A DNA stretch of 64,000 bases from Streptomyces longisporoflavus (GTDB lineage Bacteria > Actinomycetota > Actinomycetes > Streptomycetales > Streptomycetaceae), in contig NZ_BMTR01000013.1 of NCBI RefSeq assembly GCF_014649775.1, forward strand, positions 1 through 64,000. Reading direction: 5' to 3'. Positions 8,547 to 16,394 of the stretch are shown piece by piece. The translations under genes and the position numbers were made by a program. Numbering within the stretch: position 1 is the first letter of the stretch; every line of letters starts with the position of its first letter. The notes under the pieces were generated by a model. That model did no database searches, had not been told where the DNA came from, and saw nothing but the letters and a program-made list of their open reading frames with translations.

Positions 8547-9892
8547 CGCCCTTCACCTCCCGTGCGTTTGGTACTTCCAGTGGAACCGTTTCCTGAGCCG
8601 CCCGGACCGCGGTTGCGCGCGTGCGGAGTACTGGTCGCGCTGCCCCGGGGTGCGGGCGCGGCGGATGGGACAGATCCGCCGCCGTTCGATGAGCCGCCTG
8701 AGCCGCCGCCGCCGGCGCGGCCGCTGTGGGCGGCGACGCCGCCGCTGACCGGGTTGGCGGGCCGCGGCTGGTTGTTGCCGCCGCCGCCTCCGCCGCGCGA
8801 GCTGTGGGTCTTGATGCCCTGGGAGACGAGGGACGCGGGGGAGGTGATGACGGCCGCGGCGCGGTTCTCGGCGCCCTGGGAGATGCGGTTGTTCCGGGAG
8901 TTGGCGATCTCGTCGCCGAAGCCGGGGACGAAGCGGTAGATCATGGCGCTCGCGAAGATGGCGAGCAGAATGATCGAGAGCCCGGAGACGACCGCCGAGA
9001 AGGCGTCGGGCCCGTCGTCGGCGGAGAGCGCTCCGGCGAGACCCAGGACGATGACGATGATCGGCTTGACGAGGATGACGGCGATCATGATGCCCGCCCA
9101 GCGGCGGACGTGCGTCCACAGGTTCTTGTCGACGAGGCCGGCGTACACGACGGTGCCGAGCAGGGCGCCTACGTAGAGCAGCGCGGCCCTGATCACGAGT
9201 TCCAGCCAGAGGATGCCCGCGGCGAGGATCGACACGAGCGAGACGACGATCAGCATGATCGGCCCGCCGCCGATGTCCTCGCCCTTCTTCAGGGCCTCGG
9301 AGAACGTCCCGAAGAAGGTGTCGGTCTGCCCGCCGGTGGCCTTCGCGATGACGTCGGAGACGCCGTCGGCCGCCGAGACCACCGTGTAGAGGATCAGCGG
9401 CGTGAACGCGGAGGCGAGGACCGTCAGCCACAGGAACCCGATGGCTTCGGAGAGCGCGGTGGTGAGGGGGACGCCTCTCACCGCGCGCTTGGCGACCGCG
9501 AGGAGCCAGAGGAGCAGGGTCAGGATGGTGGACGCGGCGAAGACGACCGCGTACTGCTTGAGGAAGCTGGGGTTCGTGAAGTCGACCTCGGCGGTCTCCT
9601 TCACGGCGTCGGACAGCTTGTCGACGGTCCAGGACGCGGCTTCGGCGCAGCCCTTTGCCAGGGAGGAGAGGGGGTCGGCGGTGGAGTCTATGGGGGCGTC
9701 GGTGGGGTATTTGCCGGCTCCGTCGCCGCTGCTTTCGTTGCCTTTTTCGCAGTACTTTTTGGCGGGGCCGACGATGAGGTCGCAGTTCTCGTCGTCCGGC
9801 GCCGCGTACGCACGCGAGGCCAGGAGGATCGCCGCAGGCTGCACGGCCGCAGCCGCGGCCGTGAGCTTCAGGGCACGTCGGCTACCGGGCAT
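8543..9892 (-). CDS. cmdD: CmdD, polytopic VirB6/TrbL-like membrane protein
   Basis: A 449-residue protein with an N-terminal signal-like segment ending near AYA, a short external region with paired cysteines (ENCDLI, KKYCEK), six or more membrane segments between about 115 and 320, and a low-complexity Gly/Ser/Asn/Pro tail of about 100 residues. The topology fits the VirB6/TrbL channel component of Gram-positive type IV systems. It overlaps cmdE by 11 bp and cmdC by 4 bp. The tail is probably cytoplasmic and disordered. Confidence 0.82.
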   Translation of the reverse strand: MPGSRRALKLTAAAAAVQPAAILLASRAYAAPDDENCDLIVGPAKKYCEKGNESSGDGAGKYPTDAPIDSTADPLSSLAKGCAEAASWTVDKLSDAVKETAEVDFTNPSFLKQYAVVFAASTILTLLLWLLAVAKRAVRGVPLTTALSEAIGFLWLTVLASAFTPLILYTVVSAADGVSDVIAKATGGQTDTFFGTFSEALKKGEDIGGGPIMLIVVSLVSILAAGILWLELVIRAALLYVGALLGTVVYAGLVDKNLWTHVRRWAGIMIAVILVKPIIVIVLGLAGALSADDGPDAFSAVVSGLSIILLAIFASAMIYRFVPGFGDEIANSRNNRISQGAENRAAAVITSPASLVSQGIKTHSSRGGGGGGNNQPRPANPVSGGVAAHSGRAGGGGSGGSSNGGGSVPSAAPAPRGSATSTPHARNRGPGGSGNGSTGSTKRTGGEGR

Positions 9893-10718
9893 AGGTGAAC
9901 CCTCCGTACTCCTTGACGGCCTTGGCGATCTCGTCGGCCGTGGAGACCTTGTTGTCGCCGTTCACGGGAGCCGGGCCGTCCTTCGAGGAGTACCGCTCGA
10001 TCTTCCAGTCGCCACCGGACCACCGGAGCTTGAACGTCATGGTGAACCAGTCGTTGCTGACGGGGTTCGTCGTATCCTGCCCGGCTGTGCCGAAGGCGCC
10101 GGTGCACCACACCTGCACGGTCGCCGAGCTGTTCGCGTACGCCGTGGTCTTGGTGCCGACAGGCAGCGTCCGGGAGACGTAGGTCTGGCCGGGTTTCGCG
10201 TTGCCGTTCGCATCAAGGCCGACCTTGTCCAGGAACTCCTTGGAGTACGTCTTGCCGAAGTCCCGCTCGAGCGCGTCCACCTTGTCGGGCACGAAGATCT
10301 GACGCACGATCTCGGTCCTGCGGGTGGGCTTGAGGATGTCGGCCGAGACCAGCGCCACCGCGTAGTTGGATGCGGCGCTCTGCACGCCCTGCTCGCTCTT
10401 CGCGAAACCGGAAGGGATACCGGAGGTCTTGCCGTTGACGGGCTTCTGGCCCGTCGCGGCGGTAGGCTCCGGCCCCGCCTTCTCACCCTCCCCGCCCCCG
10501 CCCCCGGCATCCTCCCCGCCCCGGTTCGCGAAGGCGATGGCCGCGATGAGGAGGACCACCACGCCGACCACCGTCACGAGGCTCCGTGACGAAGAACGGC
10601 CGGATCTGCGCGCTCCCCCGTAGAGGTCCTGGCCGCCGCCCTCGCCCCCGGGAAGCCGCGTCCGGGTCTCACCGGAGCCGCCGTAGAGGCCGCTGTTCCG
10701 CTCGTCGTCGAGACTCAT
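9882..10718 (-). CDS. cmdE: CmdE, single-pass VirB8/TcpC-like protein
   Basis: A 278-residue protein with about 40 cytoplasmic residues, one membrane helix (about 42-65), a Gly/Glu-rich linker and an external C-terminal domain of about 200 residues. The external part resembles the NTF2-like fold of VirB8/TcpC conjugation proteins by length and layout; I cannot verify the fold. It is followed by cmdD with an 11-bp overlap, and 222 bp separate it from cmdF upstream. Confidence 0.82.
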   Translation of the reverse strand: MSLDDERNSGLYGGSGETRTRLPGGEGGGQDLYGGARRSGRSSSRSLVTVVGVVVLLIAAIAFANRGGEDAGGGGGEGEKAGPEPTAATGQKPVNGKTSGIPSGFAKSEQGVQSAASNYAVALVSADILKPTRRTEIVRQIFVPDKVDALERDFGKTYSKEFLDKVGLDANGNAKPGQTYVSRTLPVGTKTTAYANSSATVQVWCTGAFGTAGQDTTNPVSNDWFTMTFKLRWSGGDWKIERYSSKDGPAPVNGDNKVSTADEIAKAVKEYGGFTYAR

Positions 10719-10865
10719 GCCGCGTAAGCCCCCTCAACCTCTCGGTGTACCGCCACGTACGACGGTAGCCGTGCTGGTTCCCGCGCGGGCGCGGTGTGGT
10801 GACTCGACATCAGGGAGTTGCAACCTCAGCCGGTGGGCACGACGGATGGGTGGGTCAGAAGGGGA

Positions 10866-10924
10866 CAGGGGGATGTAGGGATGGGGGGAGGGGAGGAGGG
10901 GGGACAGGTGGGGGGACGGGGACG
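10866..10924. other. G-rich tract in the cmdF-cmdE spacer
   Basis: The 222-bp spacer between cmdE and cmdF holds a run of G-tracts on the + strand (eight or more runs of three to six G). It could form a G-quadruplex on the template strand of the cmd transcript. I see no gene or clear promoter in the rest of the spacer. Confidence 0.5.
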
Positions 10925-10940
10925 TGGCGAGCGGTCGGGA

Positions 10941-11285
10941 CTAGACCGCCATGCCGTACACGATGGTGAACACCGTGCCGAGTGATCCGATGATGAAGAC
11001 GCCGGTCAGACCGGCGATGATCAGACCCTTGCCCTGTTCCGCGCTGAAGGTGTCGCGCAGCGCCGTCGCGCCGATGCGCTGCTTCGCCGCGCCCCAGATC
11101 GCGATCCCGAGACAGAGGAGGATGGCGATCGCCATCACGACCTCGATCATCACCCGCGCCTCGTTGCCCAGGCTCCCGAAGGGTCCCCAGTCGGGGGCGA
11201 TCCCGCCGATGATGGTGGTGATGTCGCCTTTTTCGGCTGCCAAAAGCATGTGTAACTCACCGCCCCTAGTGGGTTGTTCCGTCAC
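10941..11285 (-). CDS. cmdF: CmdF, small two-helix membrane protein (VirB2-like)
   Basis: A 114-residue protein with two hydrophobic helices (about 46-66 and 89-112) joined by a basic loop (AAKQRIGATALRD), the layout of VirB2-type pilins and small T4SS channel subunits. It is the first gene of the cmd cluster. The frame opens with GTG at 11285, but an ATG at 11249 with GGTGAG in front is a good alternative, giving 102 residues that begin MLLAAEKGD. Confidence 0.82.
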   Translation of the reverse strand: MTEQPTRGGELHMLLAAEKGDITTIIGGIAPDWGPFGSLGNEARVMIEVVMAIAILLCLGIAIWGAAKQRIGATALRDTFSAEQGKGLIIAGLTGVFIIGSLGTVFTIVYGMAV

Positions 11286-11377
11286 CTCTGTCTACCGCGA
11301 GCAGAGGACAGCTCATTCTCGCCGACAAATGGGCCAGTGCATGTCGACTTGGCGTCATTCGTTGGCTGAAACGTATG

Positions 11378-11404
11378 GTCACTCTGTGTATCACGGTGAG
11401 TGAC
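11378..11404. promoter_or_regulatory. Inverted repeat upstream of cmdF
   Basis: GTCACTC (11378-11384) and GAGTGAC (11398-11404) form a perfect 7-bp inverted repeat with 13-bp spacer, about 95 bp upstream of cmdF. It is placed as an operator for the cmd transcript would be. The bound protein is unknown. Confidence 0.4.
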
Positions 11405-11425
11405 GCCGGGCAATGACGGCCCGGC
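11405..11425 (-). terminator. Possible hairpin terminator of the TPR-like gene
   Basis: GCCGGGC and GCCCGGC form a 7-bp stem with a 7-nt loop, about 110 bp after the stop of the leftward gene at 11536-13578. No T tract follows, as is common in Streptomyces. Confidence 0.4.
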
Positions 11426-11493
11426 GAGCCCTCTGACCAGGTCTCATTGTGACCTGATCCGGTGACGGTTGCTCACATCATGGGCCATGTACG

Positions 11494-11574
11494 CCCGTCG
11501 AGGCCATCCAAGCCATTTAAGCGATCCAAACCGTCCTAGCCGTCCAGGCCGTCCAGGCCGTCCAGGCCGTCGAG
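11494..11574. repeat. 9-bp minisatellite (Leu-Asp-Gly) crossing a stop codon
   Basis: Read on the minus strand, CTGGACGGC-like 9-bp units encode Leu-Asp-Gly repeats at the end of the upstream gene. After an in-frame TAG (11536-11538) the same frame continues with degenerate units (DGLDRLNGLDGLDG) down to 11494 and stays open to a TGA at 11473-11475. A single-codon TTG to TAG change would explain the stop. Confidence 0.8.
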
Positions 11575-13578
11575 ATCGCCGAGGCCGCCGCCCGTCACGA
11601 CGTACGAGCAGTCGGTGTAGCGGTAGCCGGGCTGGATCTTGCTGCCCTCGGTGTTGTTGCGGACGCCTCCCACGCTGCTCGCGTCGCGCTTGTAGAGGAA
11701 GTGGTAGTCGCCCGGCGGCAGGTGGAGTGTCTTGCTCGGATACCCCTTGCCCGCCAGGCAGGCCTTCTTGCCCTCGGCCTTGTCGGTGTACGTCTTGCAG
11801 CCGCCGCACGAGGCGAGCTTGAGGCTGCCGGTGACCGGGCCGGTGTAGAGGACTTCGAGCGGGCCGGGGCCGCCGTTCTCGAGGACGTACGCGAGTTTCC
11901 CGCCGCCCGGCGACTTGGCCGGGGGCAGGCTGCGGCCGGCCGCGGGGCGGGCCTCGGCGATCTCGGCGGCGATGGCGATGTCCTTGGCGCGGTCGCGCTT
12001 GCCGTTGCTCTTGTAGGTCCCGGCGAAGCCGCTGAGCGTCTTGGCCGCGTCCCCGAACTTCCCGTCCTTGAACTCGTCCACGCCGCACGCGTACGTGCCG
12101 GACTCCACCGCGCTCGCGGCGTCACCGGAGAGCCCGTCGCCCGTGTCGTCGGGCAGTGCCCCGGCCGTGGAGCCGATGTTGCGGAGTTCCTCGGTGGCCT
12201 TGCAGGGGTCGGCGCCCTTCAGGTCCGAGGAGCGCGCGTCGATGGCGTCCCGGATGGCGGGCTCGACCTTCCCGGCCTGGTCGGAGTCGGGGAAGGTGCG
12301 CAGCAGCTCGCCGAGCCTGCCGCCGCCGGCCGTCGTGCCCAGGCTCTGGCTGCCGCACTCGTAGAGGGAGGTGGCCAGGCGGTCGTCGGGCCAGGTGGCG
12401 AGGGCGCCGAGGCGGCCCTTGCCGAGGGTGCCGGGGAGGGTGCGGAGGTACTCCAGGGGCTTGAGGGCGTCGCAGTACTCGCGCTCGTCGTAAGGGGCGG
12501 CGACGGATTTGTAGTACGCGGTGAGGCTGTCCGGCACGCGTTCGGCGGCCTTCGAGCCGGGGTGGTCTTCGCCCAGGTCGCGGTAGATGGCGAGGGCGGC
12601 GCGGTAGTCGTCCTCGGCGGCGTCGAAGGTGCGGCCGTCGGCGGCGGTGACGATCCGGTCGGCCTTGTCGAGCCGTTCGAGCAGCATCTCTTCTACGGCT
12701 TCGTCGCGGGCGGCGTCGTACGCGATGACGCCTCCGGCGGGGACGGCGAGCAGCACGAGCCCGAGCCCGACGGCGAGGGGTGCGCGCAGCGGCCGGCTCT
12801 GGTGCGTACGCAGGGCGCGACGGGCTCCGTCGGCGGCCGCGAGGAGCAGGAAGGCGATGAACCCGACCAGTACACCGCCGGGCACGCCGTCGACCTCGGC
12901 GGGCAACGCCACGAAGAGCAGCCCGGCGGTCGCGGCCCAGCAGAGAGCGGCGAGGAGCCACTGCTTCAGGAGGACGTAGCCGACCCCGAGTCCGGTGAGG
13001 TTGAGGAGGGCGGCGGAGAGGGCTCGGAGGGGGTCGGGGGTGGGGGCCGGGGGGCTAGGGGGAGGGGTGGGGGCGTAGGTGGGTGGGGCTGTGGGGGGAG
13101 GCGGGGTTGGGGGTGTTGTCGGGGGTGCCGTTGGGAGTGGCGTTGGGGGTGCCGTTGGGGGTGGCGGGCCGAACTGGCTTACGTGGGGGGTTTCGGGAGG
13201 GGGAGCGGCGGGGGCTGCGGTGGGTGCGGGGTGCCGGCTCGTGGCGGGGCTTGGCTCGGTGGGAGGCGGGCTCGGCTCCGGGGCCGGACGCGGTACTTCG
13301 TCCGGCACGGAGGGCTGGCCATTCATCGAGCCGGGCAGGGTGGGTGAGGCGTCTTCCGGCGTCGGCCCGGACGTCGGCCCGGACGTCGGCCCGGACGCCG
13401 GCCCGGACGCCGGCTCGTCCCTCGGCTCGTCCCTCGGCTTGTCCCTCGGCTTGTCCCTCGGAACAGAGCCCGAGCCGCTGCCTACGCCGCCGTGCCCACC
13501 CGGAATCGCGTCACTGGGCTCGGGCCGCCCACTGACAACCTCGTCCCCCGGCGTGACGTGCTCATCCCCAGGTCGCAT
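11536..13578 (-). CDS. Proline-rich membrane protein with TPR-like external domain
   Basis: A 680-residue protein of unknown role. Residues 1-190 are low complexity (RDKPRDEP-type, SGPTSGPT and Pro/Thr repeats). Two to four hydrophobic segments lie at about 190-300, including NLTGLGVGYVLLKQW. A long alpha-helical, TPR-like region of about 380 residues follows, with several cysteines (CGGC) near the end, finishing in a Leu-Asp-Gly repeat cut by a TAG stop. The gene lies upstream of cmdF on the same strand, about 250 bp away. It may sense or scaffold at the membrane; nothing more specific can be supported. Confidence 0.82.
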   Translation of the reverse strand: MRPGDEHVTPGDEVVSGRPEPSDAIPGGHGGVGSGSGSVPRDKPRDKPRDEPRDEPASGPASGPTSGPTSGPTPEDASPTLPGSMNGQPSVPDEVPRPAPEPSPPPTEPSPATSRHPAPTAAPAAPPPETPHVSQFGPPPPTAPPTPLPTAPPTTPPTPPPPTAPPTYAPTPPPSPPAPTPDPLRALSAALLNLTGLGVGYVLLKQWLLAALCWAATAGLLFVALPAEVDGVPGGVLVGFIAFLLLAAADGARRALRTHQSRPLRAPLAVGLGLVLLAVPAGGVIAYDAARDEAVEEMLLERLDKADRIVTAADGRTFDAAEDDYRAALAIYRDLGEDHPGSKAAERVPDSLTAYYKSVAAPYDEREYCDALKPLEYLRTLPGTLGKGRLGALATWPDDRLATSLYECGSQSLGTTAGGGRLGELLRTFPDSDQAGKVEPAIRDAIDARSSDLKGADPCKATEELRNIGSTAGALPDDTGDGLSGDAASAVESGTYACGVDEFKDGKFGDAAKTLSGFAGTYKSNGKRDRAKDIAIAAEIAEARPAAGRSLPPAKSPGGGKLAYVLENGGPGPLEVLYTGPVTGSLKLASCGGCKTYTDKAEGKKACLAGKGYPSKTLHLPPGDYHFLYKRDASSVGGVRNNTEGSKIQPGYRYTDCSYVVTGGGLGDLDGLDGLDGLDG

Positions 13579-13626
13579 GTTCGGCTCCCCCCAGCCGTCA
13601 CAACGCAGCGCCTTGATTTGCGCTCA

Positions 13627-13647
13627 ATTCCCCAACGATCGGGGAAT
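13627..13647. promoter_or_regulatory. Inverted repeat upstream of the TPR-like gene
   Basis: ATTCCCC (13627-13633) and GGGGAAT (13641-13647) form a perfect 7-bp inverted repeat with 7-bp spacer, about 50 bp upstream of the start at 13578. It could be an operator, or a weak terminator of the small gene at 13778. Confidence 0.4.
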
Positions 13648-13677
13648 GTTGGACACCCGTCAACAGTCTGCACAGCG

Positions 13678-13748
13678 CAGGGCGGCACGGGGCAGCACAG
13701 AACAGGGCGGCACGGGGCAGCGCAGGACAGGGCGGCACGGGGGCAGCG
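13678..13748. repeat. 25-bp tandem repeat, 2.8 copies
   Basis: Units at 13678-13702, 13703-13727 and 13728-13748 all begin cagggcggcacgggg. They lie between two leftward genes. No coding content is visible. Confidence 0.75.
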
Positions 13749-13777
13749 AGGGAGCTGCACGCAGCCCGCGCACAGCC

Positions 13778-13999
13778 TCAGTCCCGCCGCCCGAGCGCCT
13801 TCGCCTGCGTATGCGACCACCCGGTCAGGAGCAATCCGGCGGCGACCACCACGACGTAAGCGACCAAGAGAAGCGCGAACCCGCCGGGAAGCCACCCGAG
13901 CAGCCCGGCATCATCGTGGTCGATGAGCAGCCGGATGAGGCCTTGCGCGGAGAAACACAGGACGAGGGCGCCGAGGATCTGCAGGATGTCGTATTTCAC
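13778..13999 (-). CDS. Small two-helix membrane protein
   Basis: A 73-residue protein with two membrane helices (about 5-25 and 33-58) and a basic C-terminus. It has the base composition and form of small conserved Streptomyces membrane proteins. It is divergent from the TetR gene at 14094, with 94 bp between starts. Function unknown. Confidence 0.8.
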   Translation of the reverse strand: MKYDILQILGALVLCFSAQGLIRLLIDHDDAGLLGWLPGGFALLLVAYVVVVAAGLLLTGWSHTQAKALGRRD

Positions 14000-14057
14000 G
14001 TTACGAACGTATCAACGGAGGTACGGCACATCAGCTCTCCCCAAGCATTTTTCCCGA

Positions 14058-14086
14058 CTTACATCACACATTCTGCGCCCTATAGT
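14058..14086 (+). promoter_or_regulatory. Promoter for a leaderless TetR-gene transcript
   Basis: CTTACA (14058-14063) and TATAGT (14081-14086) are separated by 17 bp, a good fit to a vegetative promoter. Transcription would start about 7 bases later, at the GTG at 14094. The GAGGAG just before that GTG is too close to act as a ribosome-binding site. Confidence 0.6.
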
Positions 14087-14093
14087 GAGGAGC

Positions 14094-14903
14094 GTGCGTG
14101 ACGAAAATCGAACCCGCTGCACGGTCTGCCGTGCCGGAATGAGTGCTGCGGTGAAGCAACGGGGCCGCCCCGCCCTCTACTGCTCCCGCAGCTGCCAGGC
14201 GAGGGCCTACCGGCAGCGGAAACGCCCGCCGGTCCCCGCGCCGGAGCGCCTCGCGCCCACGTCCGACGCCCGGTCGCGCAGACGCCGCCAGATCGCGGAG
14301 GCGGTGTGGCGCATCGCCGCGGATCGGGGCCTGGACGCGGCGAGCATGCGGGAGATCGCGGCGGAGGCGGGGGTGTCGCTGAGGGTGGTCCAGTACCACT
14401 TCGCCAACAAGCACGAGCTACTCGTCGCCGCCCTGCACCTGCTCCACCGCGAGAACGAACGCCTGGCAAGGACCCGCGTCCACTACGACCCCGCGGACCT
14501 GCGTGGCGTGCTCAGCGCGATGCTCGACGAGTTCCTGCCCCTGGACGCCCAGCGGACGATGGCCCTGCGGGTGTTCTCCGCGTACTACGCCCGCAGCCTC
14601 ACCGACCCCGCGATCGCGGCGGTCTTCCTGAGCGACGAGCACCCCCTGGAGGAGCTCGTCGCCGGTTTCATCGCCACGGCGCAGTCGAGCGGCCAGACGG
14701 CCCCGGGCCTGAACGCCCGACGCGAGGCCGACCTCCTGGTGGCAGCGGCGGTCGGCCTGGGCGGAGACGTACTGCACGAGCGCCGCACCCTGGACGACGT
14801 ACGCGAAACGCTCGACTACCACCTGGACAAGATCTTCAGCCCCGTCCGGGTGCGGGAGGTGGGCGAAGACCTGGACGAGCGGGTCTGCGCAAGGTCGGAC
14901 TAG
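14094..14903 (+). CDS. TetR-family regulator with N-terminal Cys4 zinc-ribbon-like segment
   Basis: A 269-residue regulator from GTG 14094. The first 45 residues hold CTVC and CSRSC in a basic context (RGRPALYCSRSCQARAYR), a probable four-Cys zinc site. A TetR helix-turn-helix follows (about 65-110, IAAEAGVSLRVVQYHFANK), then a ligand domain. The zinc-like segment is unusual for TetR proteins. The start is chosen because a promoter places the RNA 5' end at this GTG. An internal ATG at 14140 would remove the first Cys pair. The gene overlaps the convergent gene at 14900 by 4 bp. Confidence 0.88.
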   Translation: MRDENRTRCTVCRAGMSAAVKQRGRPALYCSRSCQARAYRQRKRPPVPAPERLAPTSDARSRRRRQIAEAVWRIAADRGLDAASMREIAAEAGVSLRVVQYHFANKHELLVAALHLLHRENERLARTRVHYDPADLRGVLSAMLDEFLPLDAQRTMALRVFSAYYARSLTDPAIAAVFLSDEHPLEELVAGFIATAQSSGQTAPGLNARREADLLVAAAVGLGGDVLHERRTLDDVRETLDYHLDKIFSPVRVREVGEDLDERVCARSD

Positions 14904-15556
14904 GCGTTCGGTGTGACACCGACGCGTCGACCACGTTCGAGGTCCTCGGGCGTGATGCCCCATTCAGCGATGCGATTGCCGTCGCCCTTTCCGAGCCCCT
15001 GATCGACGATCTGGAAACGACGGGGCTTCTGTCCGCTCGGAGTCGGCGCGGCGATGAGGCCGACCATGCGCGGATCGCCGGCGAACCAGACGGTCTCGAT
15101 CTGCGCCTTCAGCTGTGGCTCGGCGCGCGGAGCCAGCCGCCGGGACCACCAGTTGAGGCGGTAGTGCCGGGTGAAGACCACCGGGAGCTGCTGCTGCGGA
15201 TCGGCAGGGTTGGGCAGCTCGAACCATCCGTGTTGGGGCCCCACGACCTCTGGGTAGTCCGTCAGACCGCGAGGAGCGTCGCGCAGCACCTGCCATGGGA
15301 AGGTGCGCAGGATGCGCCGCATGCGCAGAGCTGTCGGGATGTAGCTCGCCTGGACGAGCGCGCGATACGGGCCGTAGATCCAGTACGGCAGGAAGATCCA
15401 CACGACCCAGTCGGGCGTCTCGGTGGAGATCGCGAGCAGTGCGATCCAGCCGCCGATCCATCCGATGAGCCCGGCCACGTTCAAGAACATGTGCTGCATC
15501 CAGGCGCGACGCGTGGGCGGGTGGGCCCACGCCGTGATGAATTCGGCAAGGTTCAC
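14900..15556 (-). CDS. Membrane protein of unknown function
   Basis: A 218-residue protein with two hydrophobic segments at about 25-70 (FLNVAGLIGWIGGWIALLA, then VVWIFLPYWIYGPY) and a soluble C-terminal domain of about 130 residues rich in Trp, Arg and Pro. I do not recognise the family. It stands alone, convergent with the TetR gene and divergent from the reductase-like gene at 15701. Confidence 0.75.
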   Translation of the reverse strand: MNLAEFITAWAHPPTRRAWMQHMFLNVAGLIGWIGGWIALLAISTETPDWVVWIFLPYWIYGPYRALVQASYIPTALRMRRILRTFPWQVLRDAPRGLTDYPEVVGPQHGWFELPNPADPQQQLPVVFTRHYRLNWWSRRLAPRAEPQLKAQIETVWFAGDPRMVGLIAAPTPSGQKPRRFQIVDQGLGKGDGNRIAEWGITPEDLERGRRVGVTPNA

Positions 15557-15700
15557 TCGGACACTCTCTCTGAAGGAGAGGGGCAGAAGGAGCCGGGGTG
15601 CCCGGTGTGGTCTCAGGCTTCAGGAGTACGTCGACGTGTCGACGCCGAGTAGGGCTCGAGCCCGATCCTCTCTGCGACCGCGCCGATTAGCGTCCTGGCC

Positions 15701-16348
15701 ATGCGAATCGGACTGCTCGGAACCGGAAATGTTGCTCGTGCGCTTGCTGCCGGATGGCAGGCGGCAGGGCATGACGTCGTACTGGGGTCTCGGGCCCCGA
15801 AGGAGCGGGGGAGCGCGGAGGAGCTGCGGGGATTCGATGTCGCCACGCTCGCGGACACCGCCGCTCACGGAGACGTGTTGGTCAATGCCACGCCCGGGAC
15901 CGCCTCCATGGATGTGCTGAGAGAGATCGGGGCGGCGGCCCTTGCCGGGAAAGTGATGGTTGACGTCGGTGTCGGGTTCACCGCCGGGGCGGGCGGCGGT
16001 ATGGATCTCTCCCATCCCAACTACAGCCTCAGCGAGGAGATTCAGGCCGCCTATCCCGACGTGTCGGTGGTCAAGACGCTCGCCACCGTCGACTCCGTGG
16101 TCATGAAGGATCCGGGGAGTCTGGAGGAGGAGGCGACCATCTTCCTCTCCGGTGATGATGAGCCGGCAAAGCAGACTGGCCGCCGGCTGCTCGGCGACCT
16201 GGGATGGGCCGATGCCTCCCAGTTGGATCTGGGAGGCATCGGGACCGCGCGCGGGCAGGAGCACTTCGCGCTGCTGTTCATGGGGGTGGCTGAGGCGATC
16301 GGGTCGTACGGGTTCGGCATCAAGGTCGTTCGGCCGCGGGCCGCCTGA
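15701..16348 (+). CDS. NADP/F420-dependent oxidoreductase-like protein
   Basis: A 215-residue Rossmann protein of the NADPH:F420 oxidoreductase (Fno/NpdG) family. The dinucleotide motif GLLGTGNVARALAAG is at residues 4-18, followed by the SRAPKE phosphate-binding segment. Later conserved stretches are VDVGVGF, VKTLATV and DLGGIGTARGQE. It may shuttle hydride between NADPH and F420, or act as a related NADP-dependent reductase. Confidence 0.8.
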   Translation: MRIGLLGTGNVARALAAGWQAAGHDVVLGSRAPKERGSAEELRGFDVATLADTAAHGDVLVNATPGTASMDVLREIGAAALAGKVMVDVGVGFTAGAGGGMDLSHPNYSLSEEIQAAYPDVSVVKTLATVDSVVMKDPGSLEEEATIFLSGDDEPAKQTGRRLLGDLGWADASQLDLGGIGTARGQEHFALLFMGVAEAIGSYGFGIKVVRPRAA

Positions 16349-16394
16349 GCCAGTGCCTTAGGAGGTGCCTGGGCGCGGGCTTCGGCGTCGGGTC

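Noticed and set aside
5505..8939. Very long + strand open frame of 1144 codons opposite cmdA-cmdD
   Set aside because: It is the antisense of well-supported cmd genes; its translation is Arg/Asp/Glu/Gly-rich low complexity typical of antisense frames in high-GC DNA.
3999..11285. An integrated conjugative element around the cmd genes
   Set aside because: No relaxase, integrase, tRNA attachment site or replication gene is present, and the cluster is in conserved core order next to rrn, as known for S. coelicolor.
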